DNA of 64,000 bases from Cernens ardua (GTDB taxonomy: Bacteria > Pseudomonadota > Gammaproteobacteria > Pseudomonadales > Halomonadaceae): positions 620,001 to 684,000 of the forward strand of contig NZ_JBPCZH010000001.1 in assembly GCF_051251085.1 (NCBI RefSeq), read 5' to 3'. A model generated the notes under the pieces. That model did no database searches. It was not told where the DNA came from and worked only from the letters and a program-made list of their open reading frames with translations. A program made the position numbers and the translations under genes. Shown here in pieces: positions 8,954-17,979 of the stretch (positions are counted from its first letter, which is position 1; every line of letters begins with the position of its first letter).

Positions 8954-10138
8954 ATGAAGTCTTCTGACTCCCCCATGCAAGAGAATGACCGTTTTTCATC
9001 CTTGCGGCCTTACTATGACAGTGAGGTCGATGGCGTCGTTAAAGCGCTTTCTCACGACAACGAATTTCAGGCGGCCATTGCACGCTATCAGTTCCCGCGT
9101 CTGAACAAGGCCCTTCCCTGCCTTGCGCGTTTGCTGGCTGGCATGGGTATTCGCCATAAATTGAAAGATACGCATACCATTGATGATTTTCAGCAACATA
9201 TTGCCGACTTCATGCGCAATATGATCAGCCGTACGGTTGATGATCTTTCAGTAGAAGGTCTTGATGAATTGCCACGTAATCAAGCATATCTTTTCATCAG
9301 CAACCATCGTGACATTTCGCTCGATCCGGCGTTCGTCAATTATGTGCTGCACATGAAAAAACGCAGTACAGTAAGGATTGCAATCGGAGATAATCTGCTC
9401 GAGAAGCCCTACGTTTCCTCGTTGATGCGCCTGAACAAAAGTTTCGTCGTACCCCGTTCGTCCGCGGGTAAACGGGAGATGCTAAAAGCGTTTCAGTTAT
9501 TATCGGAGTACATCCAGTTCTCGATTTGTGATGAGAACCATCCGATCTGGCTGGCACAGCGTCAGGGCAGAGCCAAGGATGGTATTGATCGCACCGACCC
9601 GGGCATTATCAAAATGCTCAGCATGGCCGAGCGCTCAAAAAACAAGGAAGTACCCATTTCCGATATTTTCAGCAAGCTGCATATCGTACCGGTGTCCATC
9701 AGTTACGAATATGATCCCTGCGATGTGAACAAGGCTCGCGAGCTGCATGCGAAAGAAAATGGGGAAAGCTACAAAAAGATTGAATTCGAGGACATGCACT
9801 CCATTGCGACTGGCATTGTCGGGGAGAAAGGCCGTGTCAAGCTGCGCTTCGGCACGCCGCTCACCGAGTTTCATTTTGATTCGGCTGAAGAGCTGGCACA
9901 GGAAATCGATCGTCAGGTGCTTTCGGGATATCAGCTCTATCCGTCCCATTATCTCGCATTGGAAAAACTGGGAACGCATCCCGAGCTGGTCGATCTCTCC
10001 GGTATAACCGAGGCCGACCGAAACCGCTTCGAAGAACGCCTGGCCAATGTGCCGGAAGAATTACGCCCTTATTGGTTGCTCGAATATGCGAACCCTGTAC
10101 TCAACTGCAAGGCACCTGAATTGCTGGAAAAAGAGTAA
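8954..10138 (+). CDS. PlsC-like glycerophospholipid acyltransferase family protein
   Basis: This 394-residue protein contains a PlsC-type acyltransferase core. The N-H-R-D-I-S-L-D motif (H118, D124) matches the family's histidine-aspartate catalytic pair, although with H-x5-D rather than the usual H-x4-D spacing. It is followed by a conserved FVVPRSSAGKREM block and IWLAQRQGRAKDG, the type of arginine/glycine motif that binds glycerol phosphate. Related proteins occur across gammaproteobacteria as 1-acyl-sn-glycerol-3-phosphate acyltransferase-like, but the substrate is not established. There is no membrane segment at the N-terminus, unlike PlsC itself. No strong ribosome binding site precedes ATG 8954; an in-frame ATG at 8975 is the alternative. 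The gene stands alone and ends in a good terminator. Confidence 0.75.
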   Translation: MKSSDSPMQENDRFSSLRPYYDSEVDGVVKALSHDNEFQAAIARYQFPRLNKALPCLARLLAGMGIRHKLKDTHTIDDFQQHIADFMRNMISRTVDDLSVEGLDELPRNQAYLFISNHRDISLDPAFVNYVLHMKKRSTVRIAIGDNLLEKPYVSSLMRLNKSFVVPRSSAGKREMLKAFQLLSEYIQFSICDENHPIWLAQRQGRAKDGIDRTDPGIIKMLSMAERSKNKEVPISDIFSKLHIVPVSISYEYDPCDVNKARELHAKENGESYKKIEFEDMHSIATGIVGEKGRVKLRFGTPLTEFHFDSAEELAQEIDRQVLSGYQLYPSHYLALEKLGTHPELVDLSGITEADRNRFEERLANVPEELRPYWLLEYANPVLNCKAPELLEKE

Positions 10139-10194
10139 CTCATTATAGCCCTGGCGCTGACCAACAGACTGAATGGCAGTGAACGGTAGAAAAT

Positions 10195-10236
10195 AGTCCT
10201 CGTATTGAGCAACGCGCTCTTGCGAGGGCTTTTTTA
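10195..10236 (+). terminator. Intrinsic terminator of the acyltransferase gene
   Basis: AGTCCTCG (10195-10202) pairs with CGAGGGCT (10223-10230) with one G-T pair, followed by a T-run (10230-10235). It lies between two convergent genes. Confidence 0.8.
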
Positions 10237-10246
10237 TATATGACAG

Positions 10247-11749
10247 TTAACTCCGCCAAAAGGTGGGTGTAAAGAGCACCAAGACCGTCAGAATTTCCAA
10301 ACGCCCCATCAGCATGGCAACCGAGAGCAGAATCTTGGCCGTTTCAGGCATGCTGTGGTAATTCCCCGCAGGACCGATCATTTGCCCTAACCCGGGGCCA
10401 GTATTCCCTAACATGGAGACTGATGCGCTCAGCGCTGTCTCCATGTTGAGGCCAAGGGCAGACAACGCCACTGAAAGCGCCGCGACAGTAAAGAAAAAGA
10501 AAGATGTAAAGGCAACGACCGCACGGGTGATATCGTCCCGTAGGGGGCGACCATTATAGCGCTGGGCGAAGACACCAGATGGATGCACCAGGTGGCGTAA
10601 CTGGTTAACAAGCATGAGCCAACCTACCTGAAAGCGGAAAACCTTGATGCCTCCCGTGGTAGAGCCCGAACAGCCACCAATGAACAACAGATAAAAGAAC
10701 AGGCTGACAGCAAACGTTCCCCATCCATTGTAATCCGAGGTGGCATAGCCAGTCGTGGTGATTACCGATACAACATTAAAGGTGACCTCTGTCAGATTCT
10801 TCCAGAACGGCCCAGGGTGATGCAGCATTCTCTCGGAAAACATCAGCACAATCACGACGAAGACGATAATGAAGAATCCACGGACTTGCTGATCCCGCCA
10901 TAAATCGAATTTGTGCTGGGTAAACATTCGCAAAAAGATAACGAATGGCAATGCACCACTCATCATGAATACAATCGAAGCCCAGAGAATGGCAGGATGA
11001 TTGTCGTAAACACCAAATGATTCATTATAATTGGCAAATCCCCCCGTCGAAACGGAGGTCATCCCCTGGGTGATCGCATCAAAGGGCGTCATCCCAAGCA
11101 GCCAGTAGGTCAGCATCGCGATAAAGCTTTGAATAAGATAAACCACCGCGATGGATTTGGCCGCGCCCCCCGCTCTGGGAACAATTTTTTCGTTCCATGC
11201 CGAAGATTCAGTCTTGAAAAGCCGCATTCCCCCTACCTTGAGAAAAGGAAGAATCGCAATCGCCATCACGATGATTCCGACCCCTCCCACCCATTGAAGG
11301 ATGGCTCGCCAGAGCTTGATACCTTCTGACGTATGATTAAGGTCGACAATAACGGTTGCTCCCGTGCTGGTAACACCCGAAACGGACTCGAAAATGGCAT
11401 CGGCTACTGACAAGCGTGAGGAACCCAATATCATCGGCAAGCTGGCAAACGCTGCAAATACCACCCAACTCATAACGGTGAGTACAAACATCTGCCGGGG
11501 ACGAAGGTGCATCGTCGAATGTCGGGTAAGAAACAACAGCGTTCCCGATACAAACAACGTGATCAGAATCGACGACCCGAACGCTTTCATATCCGAGTCA
11601 TGTTGCACCATCAGGAAGATCAAAGGCGCTGTCATCATCGCCACGAGCACTAGTAGCAGGATGGCGAGTATCCGAAAAACCGGACCAATCCCCGCCTGCT
11701 CACAGGCATTCGCCAGCATATGACGCAATTTGACCGTGGAAAAAGACAC
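10247..11749 (-). CDS. trkH: TrkH-family potassium uptake protein
   Basis: This is the membrane subunit of a Trk potassium uptake system, which moves K+ with the cytosolic regulator TrkA. The roughly 500 residues carry the four selectivity-filter loops of the family in order: GVTSTGATV, TSVSTGGFAN, VITTTGYATS and MLGNTGPGLG, each between hydrophobic helices. No trkA lies adjacent, as is usual. The start is not certain: an AAGGA element supports a TTG (11752) or GTG (11749), whereas the first ATG (11719) has no ribosome binding site. I used GTG. Halomonads have several paralogues (TrkH, TrkI); I cannot decide which this is. Confidence 0.9.
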   Translation of the reverse strand: MSFSTVKLRHMLANACEQAGIGPVFRILAILLLVLVAMMTAPLIFLMVQHDSDMKAFGSSILITLFVSGTLLFLTRHSTMHLRPRQMFVLTVMSWVVFAAFASLPMILGSSRLSVADAIFESVSGVTSTGATVIVDLNHTSEGIKLWRAILQWVGGVGIIVMAIAILPFLKVGGMRLFKTESSAWNEKIVPRAGGAAKSIAVVYLIQSFIAMLTYWLLGMTPFDAITQGMTSVSTGGFANYNESFGVYDNHPAILWASIVFMMSGALPFVIFLRMFTQHKFDLWRDQQVRGFFIIVFVVIVLMFSERMLHHPGPFWKNLTEVTFNVVSVITTTGYATSDYNGWGTFAVSLFFYLLFIGGCSGSTTGGIKVFRFQVGWLMLVNQLRHLVHPSGVFAQRYNGRPLRDDITRAVVAFTSFFFFTVAALSVALSALGLNMETALSASVSMLGNTGPGLGQMIGPAGNYHSMPETAKILLSVAMLMGRLEILTVLVLFTPTFWRS

Positions 11750-12115
11750 CAAAAAAATTCCTTACTGTAGAAAACCGTTCATTCTAAACCACAATAGCGT
11801 TAGTAGCCCACTCAGTGCTCAGGAAAGAGTGCTCCACGATATATTCGCTGTAGCGTTCCATTCCTGTTTTATTTCGAGCATCACTTTACGGTGTGTGGAT
11901 AAAGCAAACGGCATTGTTCGATCAGTCGGCATTATATTGGCAATGGTTTCAGGATAGCGACCCCATCTGTATAACACGATTGATTCTCAACTCCCGATGC
12001 GTTTGATTTATTCGCCAATATGTTCAAAATCGAGTCTAAAATGAGTGCATTATGCGCATGATTTTCAGCACTTTATAGCGTACACGTTATTTCACCTTAT
12101 CAATTGAAGAATGCA
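11750..12115. other. Divergent trkH / CDF transporter spacer
   Basis: This is a spacer of about 366 bp with no convincing ORF. It contains two copies of AGTGCTC near 11814 and 11829 and an AT-rich stretch at 12000-12100 just before the transporter gene, where promoters are expected. No operator or hairpin stands out. Confidence 0.4.
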
Positions 12116-13309
12116 ATGTCCGATACTCAGACTATAGATACCGCCGAACACCAGCGTGAAGCGCAACGTGTCAATAAAACCGTCTCCCTGGCGGATGGCC
12201 TGTTGGCAATCGCAAAACTGATCGTGGGCATCATGACTGCCTCAAATGCCCTGATTGCTGATGGTGTACACTCATTGGCAGATCTGTTGACCGATATGAT
12301 CATACTGGCTGCCACGCATTATGGTCGACGCGCTCCGGACGAGGACCACCCTTATGGTCACGGTCGTATCGAAACCATGGCAAGCTTGTGGCTCGGCGTC
12401 GTATTGGCTGTCGTTGCCGGCGCCATGATCTGGGAAAGCCTGCAAAAGCTGCTGCAAGGGCATATTGCTCAGGAAGCCAGCATCTGGGCTATTGTCATCA
12501 CATTGATCGCCCTTGCTGTGAAAGAAGGGCTATATCACTGGACAATGCATATTGCCATTCGCCAAAACTCACCGCTGCTCAAGGCGAGCGCCTGGCATTC
12601 GCGTACTGACTCAGCCTCCTCCCTCATCGTCCTGGTGGGCCTGGTAGGCACCTGGTTCGGCTGGACATGGCTGGACCCTCTGGCCGCCTTACTGGTTGCC
12701 CTGATGATCGCCAAAATCAGCATTGATACGCTATGGCCTGCCAGTAAAGAGCTGGTTGATACCGCCCTGCCTGCGGAGCAAATGCAGGCATTGGCAGCGT
12801 CAGTCACGCCTATCCCTGAACTTCAGGGCTTGCATGACCTTCGTGCACGACGTTTGGGCGCCGAGATATCGCTGGATGTCCATTTACAGGTAGCCCCCAC
12901 CATTTCGGTCACTGAAGCGCATGAAATCGGAATGGCAGTCACTCAGGAATTCCGCCAGCAGCTTCCCAACCTGGCCGACGTCACGTTTCATATCGACACC
13001 GAAAATGATCGTGAAGAAGATCACCAGCATCGCGAACACTTGCCTCTTCGCACCGACATTATCCATTTATTGAATGAACGCTGGGGGTCTGATCCTTGCT
13101 GGAAGCAAAGAACTCATCTCGCCATTCACTACCGACACAATGCGGAAACAGGCCAGCGCCATATCGATATCGAGCTGTTCTGTCCTCATGATATTCATTC
13201 AGAAGAATCGCATGAGTTATCAATAGAAACACCCACCCAACGGCTGAATGCAGCTATACGGGATATTTACTGGATCGGAACACTTTCCGTATGGATAGCC
13301 GCTGACTGA
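12116..13309 (+). CDS. Cation diffusion facilitator family transporter
   Basis: CDF proteins export divalent metals (Zn, Fe, Mn, Co) from the cytoplasm by proton antiport. The 397-residue protein has the family's transmembrane metal sites, DGVHSLADLLTD (about 49-60) in TM2 and HSRTD (about 160-164) in TM5, a His-rich cytosolic stretch (DEDHPYGHGRIE), and a C-terminal cytoplasmic dimerisation domain from about residue 205. The long C-terminus is also His/Glu-rich (DREEDHQHREH). I start at ATG 12116, preceded by GAAGA; an in-frame TTG at 12104 would add four residues. The metal specificity cannot be read from the sequence. Confidence 0.9.
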   Translation: MSDTQTIDTAEHQREAQRVNKTVSLADGLLAIAKLIVGIMTASNALIADGVHSLADLLTDMIILAATHYGRRAPDEDHPYGHGRIETMASLWLGVVLAVVAGAMIWESLQKLLQGHIAQEASIWAIVITLIALAVKEGLYHWTMHIAIRQNSPLLKASAWHSRTDSASSLIVLVGLVGTWFGWTWLDPLAALLVALMIAKISIDTLWPASKELVDTALPAEQMQALAASVTPIPELQGLHDLRARRLGAEISLDVHLQVAPTISVTEAHEIGMAVTQEFRQQLPNLADVTFHIDTENDREEDHQHREHLPLRTDIIHLLNERWGSDPCWKQRTHLAIHYRHNAETGQRHIDIELFCPHDIHSEESHELSIETPTQRLNAAIRDIYWIGTLSVWIAAD

Positions 13310-13324
13310 TTGCCACGAGTACCA

Positions 13325-13355
13325 GCTACCCTCTCACGGTTTGTTCAAGGGTAGC
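13325..13355. terminator. Possible terminator between CDF transporter and pilA
   Basis: GCTACCCT (13325-13332) pairs with AGGGTAGC (13348-13355), an 8-bp stem between two convergent genes. There is no clear T-run on either side, so termination is only suggested. Confidence 0.4.
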
Positions 13356-13428
13356 AGGCGTAAGCAGGAGAGCTCCAGCGCCAATACGGCCAAAGCACTA
13401 TATCCTCCCGTTAACCAAAAGGTAACGA

Positions 13429-14058
13429 CTACCCCTTAGTGGCATCAACCAGTTTGACACCGGCGCCTCCTTCAGCCTGACAACCGGTAGGTACCAGCTC
13501 TTTTGCCAAATTTCCACCCGCAACACAGAGCCACCCACGGGTGTCATTTCCGGGGCGCAGCTCAAGCCAGCTTCCCTTTTCAATACGGGGTGCAGCACCA
13601 TCACCAAAGTCATAACGCAGAGCGCCTTGAGACGTCACATTCCATTTTCCATGCAAATGCTTCACGTGCTGAACAGAGTAACCGAGTGCAGCCATCGTAG
13701 GTATCTGCCCCCGTAACAGGTGATCTTCAACGCTGATTTGCTGACCTTTAAGTAAAAGATATGCAGAGGCCACTTGTGATCGTGCCACATAAAGTTGATA
13801 CCGCGGCACGGCAATGGCTGCCAATACACCGATAATTGCCACCACTGCAATCATTTCAAGCAAGGTAAATCCTGCTTCCCCCGATGTATGGTAAGAAGTC
13901 ACCCACCGGAGACGTCGTTTTCCCTCTGAGAAAAAATGAAGCCTCCCTGTGCGTAGCAGGCATTCAGTAAACACGACTGCCCGTCGTTTTATATGCCTGG
14001 AAATAATGGAAATAGCCTTGAGAATGGAACGTGCAAAAGTGGGTTGTGAATGTGTCAT
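13429..14058 (-). CDS. pilA: Type IV pilin-like protein with long leader
   Basis: The protein has a type IV prepilin cleavage and assembly motif, GEAG|FTLLEMIAVVAIIGVLA, with Glu at mature position 5 and a hydrophobic N-terminal helix. The mature part has about 146 residues and two cysteines (C178 and C193 of the precursor) that could close a C-terminal D-loop, so it fits a type IVa major pilin better than a minor pseudopilin. The ATG at 14058 has a strong GGAGGA element, which gives a 63-residue, arginine-rich leader; typical leaders have 5-25 residues. An internal GTG 11 codons before the cleavage site lacks a ribosome binding site. It lies opposite pilB-pilC, which would assemble it. Confidence 0.85.
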   Translation of the reverse strand: MTHSQPTFARSILKAISIISRHIKRRAVVFTECLLRTGRLHFFSEGKRRLRWVTSYHTSGEAGFTLLEMIAVVAIIGVLAAIAVPRYQLYVARSQVASAYLLLKGQQISVEDHLLRGQIPTMAALGYSVQHVKHLHGKWNVTSQGALRYDFGDGAAPRIEKGSWLELRPGNDTRGWLCVAGGNLAKELVPTGCQAEGGAGVKLVDATKG

Positions 14059-14107
14059 AAGAAATCCTCCCTGGTTGACGAATTTCTATAACGGCATTTC
14101 CAAGTAA

Positions 14108-14124
14108 AAATTTAGCCTAAATTT
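14108..14124. promoter_or_regulatory. Perfect 17-bp palindrome between pilA and pilB
   Basis: AAATTTAG-C-CTAAATTT lies in the 103-bp gap between the divergent pilA and pilB genes. Its position and symmetry fit a dimeric regulator's operator controlling pilus genes. No factor is named from sequence alone. Confidence 0.45.
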
Positions 14125-14161
14125 CTGCCGGTTTTGGCCGATAAGGGACATCACAAAAGTC

Positions 14162-15871
14162 ATGAAAGAGATTTTTCAGATGCCCCTATCGCAACCGTCA
14201 CCACCTCGTCAATCTTCATCATCTCGTCAACCGTCGTCTATACCACCAGCGCGGCATGACTCTGAACAACCAAAGCACCCTGAACAACTAAAGCATGCTG
14301 GACAACTAAAGCATCCTGAACGGATTGAACGACATGCTGAAAAAGCTTATGGGATGCGTAGGTCATTTGCACTTGCCCCGGAATATTCCTCTGTCGAAGA
14401 TGCGTACTCTACCGTTCCCTTCACCTCAAAAGAGGACTGTGAATACCTCCCACTTCATGACAGCGATATTAGTCGGTTGCCCCATGAGCATCTTCCTCTG
14501 GCGCTATTACATCGGGAACGCCTTCTTCCCCTGCTGGAAGAGGATGGCGTGCTACATATTGGCTGCGATAAGCATTTGGCACCGGATATTCTGGCAAGAT
14601 TAAGATTCGTTACAGGAAAAAATTTCGTTCAACATATCATTGACACAGAACGGCACAACAAATGGCTTGCAATCTATGCACGACTGAATGGCTCGACCAA
14701 TGTGCCGATTACAGACGAAAGTACTGTGGACGAAACACCGGCACATTTTCTGGAAAAACTCGTGCAGCAATGCCTGCTGTTACGAGGCTCGGACATTCAT
14801 TTTGAGCCGGACCCCACTTACTATCAGATCCGCATCCGTATTGATGGCCGCCTGCGCGTCGTTGATCAAGTCCCCCATCAAGAAGGGGAACGTTGCCTCT
14901 TGCGGCTAAAGTTATTGGCGGGGATGGATATAGCCGAGAGCCGTTTACCACAGGATGGAGCGCTCGTGTTGACGATAGCGGACCAAAGCGACGTCTCGTT
15001 TCGTGTTGCTACACTGGCAACTATCCACGGTGAAAAGTTGACGCTGCGCCTGATTAATGCAGATTTGCTCTCTTTGCAGCTGGATCACTTGGGGATGAGT
15101 CTGCATCAGGTAGAGCAGGTAAAAAAGGCACTGACGAAAAACCGTGGGCTCATACTCGTCTGTGGCCCTACAGGCAGCGGTAAAACCAGTACGTTATACA
15201 GTGCATTGATGCAGATTGATCGTAAGGGCCGCCACGTCATCAGCGCTGAAAATCCTGTTGAGCACCACTTGCCCGGGGTACAGCAGGTTCAGATCGAACC
15301 TAAGGCAGGACTCACCTTTGCTACTGCACTCCGAGCATTTTTGCGTCAGGACCCGGATGTCATCATGATCGGGGAAATACGCGATGAAGAAACAGCTGAC
15401 ATTACGCTCAAAGCCGTACAGACAGGCCATCTGGTCATCGCGACCGTTCATGCGGCCAGTGTATATGGCTGCTGGGCACGATTGCGCCAATTGGGCATCG
15501 TGGAAGAGGCATTAAAGGAAATGTTGTCACTCGTCATTGCGCAGCGGCTGGTTCCGGCCTTGTGTGTGCATTGTCGTGGTACTAACGCCGCTTTATACTC
15601 TGAAGAATTATACTCCGAAGAACACCACTATCAGGTAAGAGAAGCGCTGCCACAGACGCCTCTGTTATCAAAAACGCATTCCCATGCAGAGTGTCCTCAT
15701 TGTTATCAGGGGCGATCTGGGCGCATTGGCCTCTTTGACATGGGCACTCCCCCCTTTCATTTTCCCAAAGCACTGTCGACAGAAGCTGCATTGGCAGGAT
15801 TGAAACAAGCGGGCATGGCACTTGTGTCGAAAGGCATGGTGGCATCAGAGGACCTCATGTATGTCCTCTGA
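14162..15871 (+). CDS. pilB: Type IV pilus assembly ATPase PilB
   Basis: PilB is the hexameric cytoplasmic motor that drives pilus extension. The 569-residue protein has the GspE/PilB secretion-ATPase core: SDIHFEP (210-216), Walker A GPTGSGKT (335-342), Walker B DPDVIMIGEIRDEE (397-410), a His box IATVH (426-430), and a zinc-binding pair CVHC (468-471) and CPHC (511-514) separated by about 40 residues. The first 65 residues are unlike other PilB proteins: Ser/Pro/Gln-rich, then an 18-bp DNA repeat encoding EQxKHx units (about residues 35-52). The MshEN-type domain appears reduced. The gene overlaps pilC by 11 bp. Confidence 0.92.
   Translation: MKEIFQMPLSQPSPPRQSSSSRQPSSIPPARHDSEQPKHPEQLKHAGQLKHPERIERHAEKAYGMRRSFALAPEYSSVEDAYSTVPFTSKEDCEYLPLHDSDISRLPHEHLPLALLHRERLLPLLEEDGVLHIGCDKHLAPDILARLRFVTGKNFVQHIIDTERHNKWLAIYARLNGSTNVPITDESTVDETPAHFLEKLVQQCLLLRGSDIHFEPDPTYYQIRIRIDGRLRVVDQVPHQEGERCLLRLKLLAGMDIAESRLPQDGALVLTIADQSDVSFRVATLATIHGEKLTLRLINADLLSLQLDHLGMSLHQVEQVKKALTKNRGLILVCGPTGSGKTSTLYSALMQIDRKGRHVISAENPVEHHLPGVQQVQIEPKAGLTFATALRAFLRQDPDVIMIGEIRDEETADITLKAVQTGHLVIATVHAASVYGCWARLRQLGIVEEALKEMLSLVIAQRLVPALCVHCRGTNAALYSEELYSEEHHYQVREALPQTPLLSKTHSHAECPHCYQGRSGRIGLFDMGTPPFHFPKALSTEAALAGLKQAGMALVSKGMVASEDLMYVL
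14262..14315 (+). repeat. 18-bp in-frame tandem repeat within pilB
   Basis: Three units start at 14262, 14280 and 14298 (consensus CTGAACAACTAAAGCATC), with a fourth diverged copy from 14316. They encode a Lys/His/Gln-rich N-terminal segment that is not part of the conserved ATPase. Confidence 0.8.
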
Positions 15872-17153
15872 TGCCTCCTCGACTACGACAGGTATGTCTT
15901 CAACAGTTCGTGGCTTCAATACTGTTCTTGCTCCCCGGGAAGCAATTCCCTCTTCTGACACCTCAGCAAAAGTCAATACACTCCCTTTCCCCAAGCATAT
16001 AGGGATTTGGCAGTGGTATGGAAGGACGACAACAGGTGAGCATCAGCGTGGCCGCTTGCTGGCAGCTGACAAACAGGCCGCTTTTAAAGAGTTGGAAGCG
16101 ACAGGTATTTGGGTCATATCACTTAAACGCTTACGCCGCACTCTACCACGAGCAAAAGCCTCTCGTTGGAAGATGAGGTTTGACCAACTCGCTCTCCAGT
16201 TGGAAGCGGGAATCGATTTGGGTAACGCTATCGAAAACCAGCAAGAAATACACAAAAAAGGGAGTGAGCAGCTCTTTTGGCAGGGAATGGCAGTATCAAT
16301 TGAACGAGGTTATCCATTGTCAGACTTCTTTATTACAACAGGCCTGAACCGCACTTTTCCACTTGCTATCACGTTGATAAAACTGGCCGAAAAAAGCGGG
16401 CAGCTGGTGCCTGTTTTGCAGCAGATCAGCCAGTGGCTGGAAGAACGTATCACATTGAAGAGGCGACTAACGGCCCCACTCCACTATCCCCTGATTGTCG
16501 GCATCCTAAGCACCGTTATGGTACTGGTCATGTTAGTTAAAGTCGTCCCCGTGTTTGAAGGCTTATACGCGCATCACATGACCGCGCTGCCGTGGATAAC
16601 ACAGTCTCTCTTCCAGTGCTCATCGCTTGTCACACATCACGCGATAACCTGCATTGCCATCCTCATGGCAAGTGGACTGATATTACTGAGTGCCTGGCAA
16701 CCGCTCTTGCAGGCTATGCATCGACTTCCCGCTATAGGGCCTCTATTGATTAACGGAGAGAAGGTCCTGATTCTCAAGTCTCTGGGACTGGCACTTGAAC
16801 AGGGTGTTCCCCTTGATCAGGGATTACTGCTCCTGAAATTGCCTGATGACCAATGGAGACTGAATACGCTGGCATATCAGCTACAAACAGGGCAATCATT
16901 TGGCACGCTATTGGCACAACATCCTCGGTTCGGACCATCACTGACGGCCATGATCAAAAATGGAGAGCAGACAGGCCAACTCGCGGATGCACTCATACAA
17001 GCCTCTTTGCTGGAAAAGCGTCAGTGGGAGCATCAGCTCTCAATATTGGAGCGTTATCTCGAACCGATGATTATGGTCATGCTAAGTGTTATGCTGGGCG
17101 GTATCGTATCAGCGCTTTATCTTCCTGTTTTTGATTTAGGGCAACAGTTTTAA
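15861..17153 (+). CDS. pilC: Type IV pilus inner-membrane platform protein PilC
   Basis: PilC is the polytopic inner-membrane platform on which PilB acts. Read from ATG 15861, with GAGGACCT upstream and an 11-bp overlap with pilB, the protein has 430 residues. It shows the two GspF domains: a first cytoplasmic domain with FDQLALQLEAGIDLGNAI and ITLIKLAEKSGQLVPVLQQI, membrane segments around PLIVGILSTVMVLVML, and a second domain with LGLALEQGVPLDQGLLLL and MIKNGEQTGQLADAL, ending SALYLPVFDLGQQF. The first 50 residues are Ser/Thr-rich and variable. In most pseudomonads pilD follows, but here only 21 bp separate pilC from coaE. Confidence 0.93.
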   Translation: MSSDASSTTTGMSSTVRGFNTVLAPREAIPSSDTSAKVNTLPFPKHIGIWQWYGRTTTGEHQRGRLLAADKQAAFKELEATGIWVISLKRLRRTLPRAKASRWKMRFDQLALQLEAGIDLGNAIENQQEIHKKGSEQLFWQGMAVSIERGYPLSDFFITTGLNRTFPLAITLIKLAEKSGQLVPVLQQISQWLEERITLKRRLTAPLHYPLIVGILSTVMVLVMLVKVVPVFEGLYAHHMTALPWITQSLFQCSSLVTHHAITCIAILMASGLILLSAWQPLLQAMHRLPAIGPLLINGEKVLILKSLGLALEQGVPLDQGLLLLKLPDDQWRLNTLAYQLQTGQSFGTLLAQHPRFGPSLTAMIKNGEQTGQLADALIQASLLEKRQWEHQLSILERYLEPMIMVMLSVMLGGIVSALYLPVFDLGQQF

Positions 17154-17174
17154 CCTCACGGATGTTGGTATTCC

Positions 17175-17780
17175 ATGCTTACAATCGGACTGACAGGCGG
17201 TATCGCCAGCGGAAAAACCACCGTTGCCAACGATTTTGCTGCATTAGGCATTAGTCAGATCGATGCTGATGTGATTGCACGCGACGTTGTTGCACCCGGA
17301 GAACCCCTGTTAGAAGAGATCGCACAGCACTTTGGACGCTCTATTCTGACCGCGGATGGGGCTCTTGACCGTAAACAGTTACGTCGTCTCATTTTCGAGG
17401 ATACGAACCAACGCCACTGGCTGGAATCCCGAATGCATCCGACTATTTTCACACGTATTCAAACACTACTACCCGAGTTGGAAGGGCCTTACCGGCTGTT
17501 AGTTGTTCCCCTGCTTCTTGAATCCAACAAGTATCAGTCTATCGTGGATAGAGTGCTGGTCGTGGATATCCCCGAATCGATGCAGCTGGAACGTTTGATG
17601 GCGCGAGATGGTAGCTCGCTTGAACAGGCGCAAGCGATCCTCAAGGCACAAATGCCTCGAAAGGAACGCCTGAGTCAGGCCGATGATGTGATTGACAACA
17701 CACAATCAAGAGCGCTGACATCAGAGCGGGTAAAGGCACTGGATGCCATTTACCGTTCACTGGCTGCTCAGCATCGTTGA
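17175..17780 (+). CDS. coaE: Dephospho-CoA kinase
   Basis: CoaE phosphorylates dephospho-CoA on the ribose 3'-hydroxyl, the last step of coenzyme A synthesis. The 201-residue protein has a P-loop GLTGGIASGKTT (5-16), the DADVIARDVV block and the lid-like MARDGSSLEQAQAIL region. Its length matches the family (about 200). It follows pilC directly and precedes yacG, as in many gammaproteobacteria. Confidence 0.96.
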   Translation: MLTIGLTGGIASGKTTVANDFAALGISQIDADVIARDVVAPGEPLLEEIAQHFGRSILTADGALDRKQLRRLIFEDTNQRHWLESRMHPTIFTRIQTLLPELEGPYRLLVVPLLLESNKYQSIVDRVLVVDIPESMQLERLMARDGSSLEQAQAILKAQMPRKERLSQADDVIDNTQSRALTSERVKALDAIYRSLAAQHR

Positions 17781-17979
17781 GTCTGCAGTTTGCCTGATTT
17801 TTGTCAGTCAAAGGCAAGCCTGAACAGTCGCATCTATCATCCATCAGTTGAAGAGATACATCGTTCCCGGTTTCAGTCTTTTTGAAAGTGAGTGTGAACA
17901 GTTCATATAGAAGAATCCACAACACAAGGTATACCGATCGCTTGGTACCTCGTAAATACGCCAGAATCAAGGTTATGTC

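Noticed and set aside
9336..9557. Antisense frames within the acyltransferase gene
   Set aside because: Short shadows of a conserved gene without independent support.
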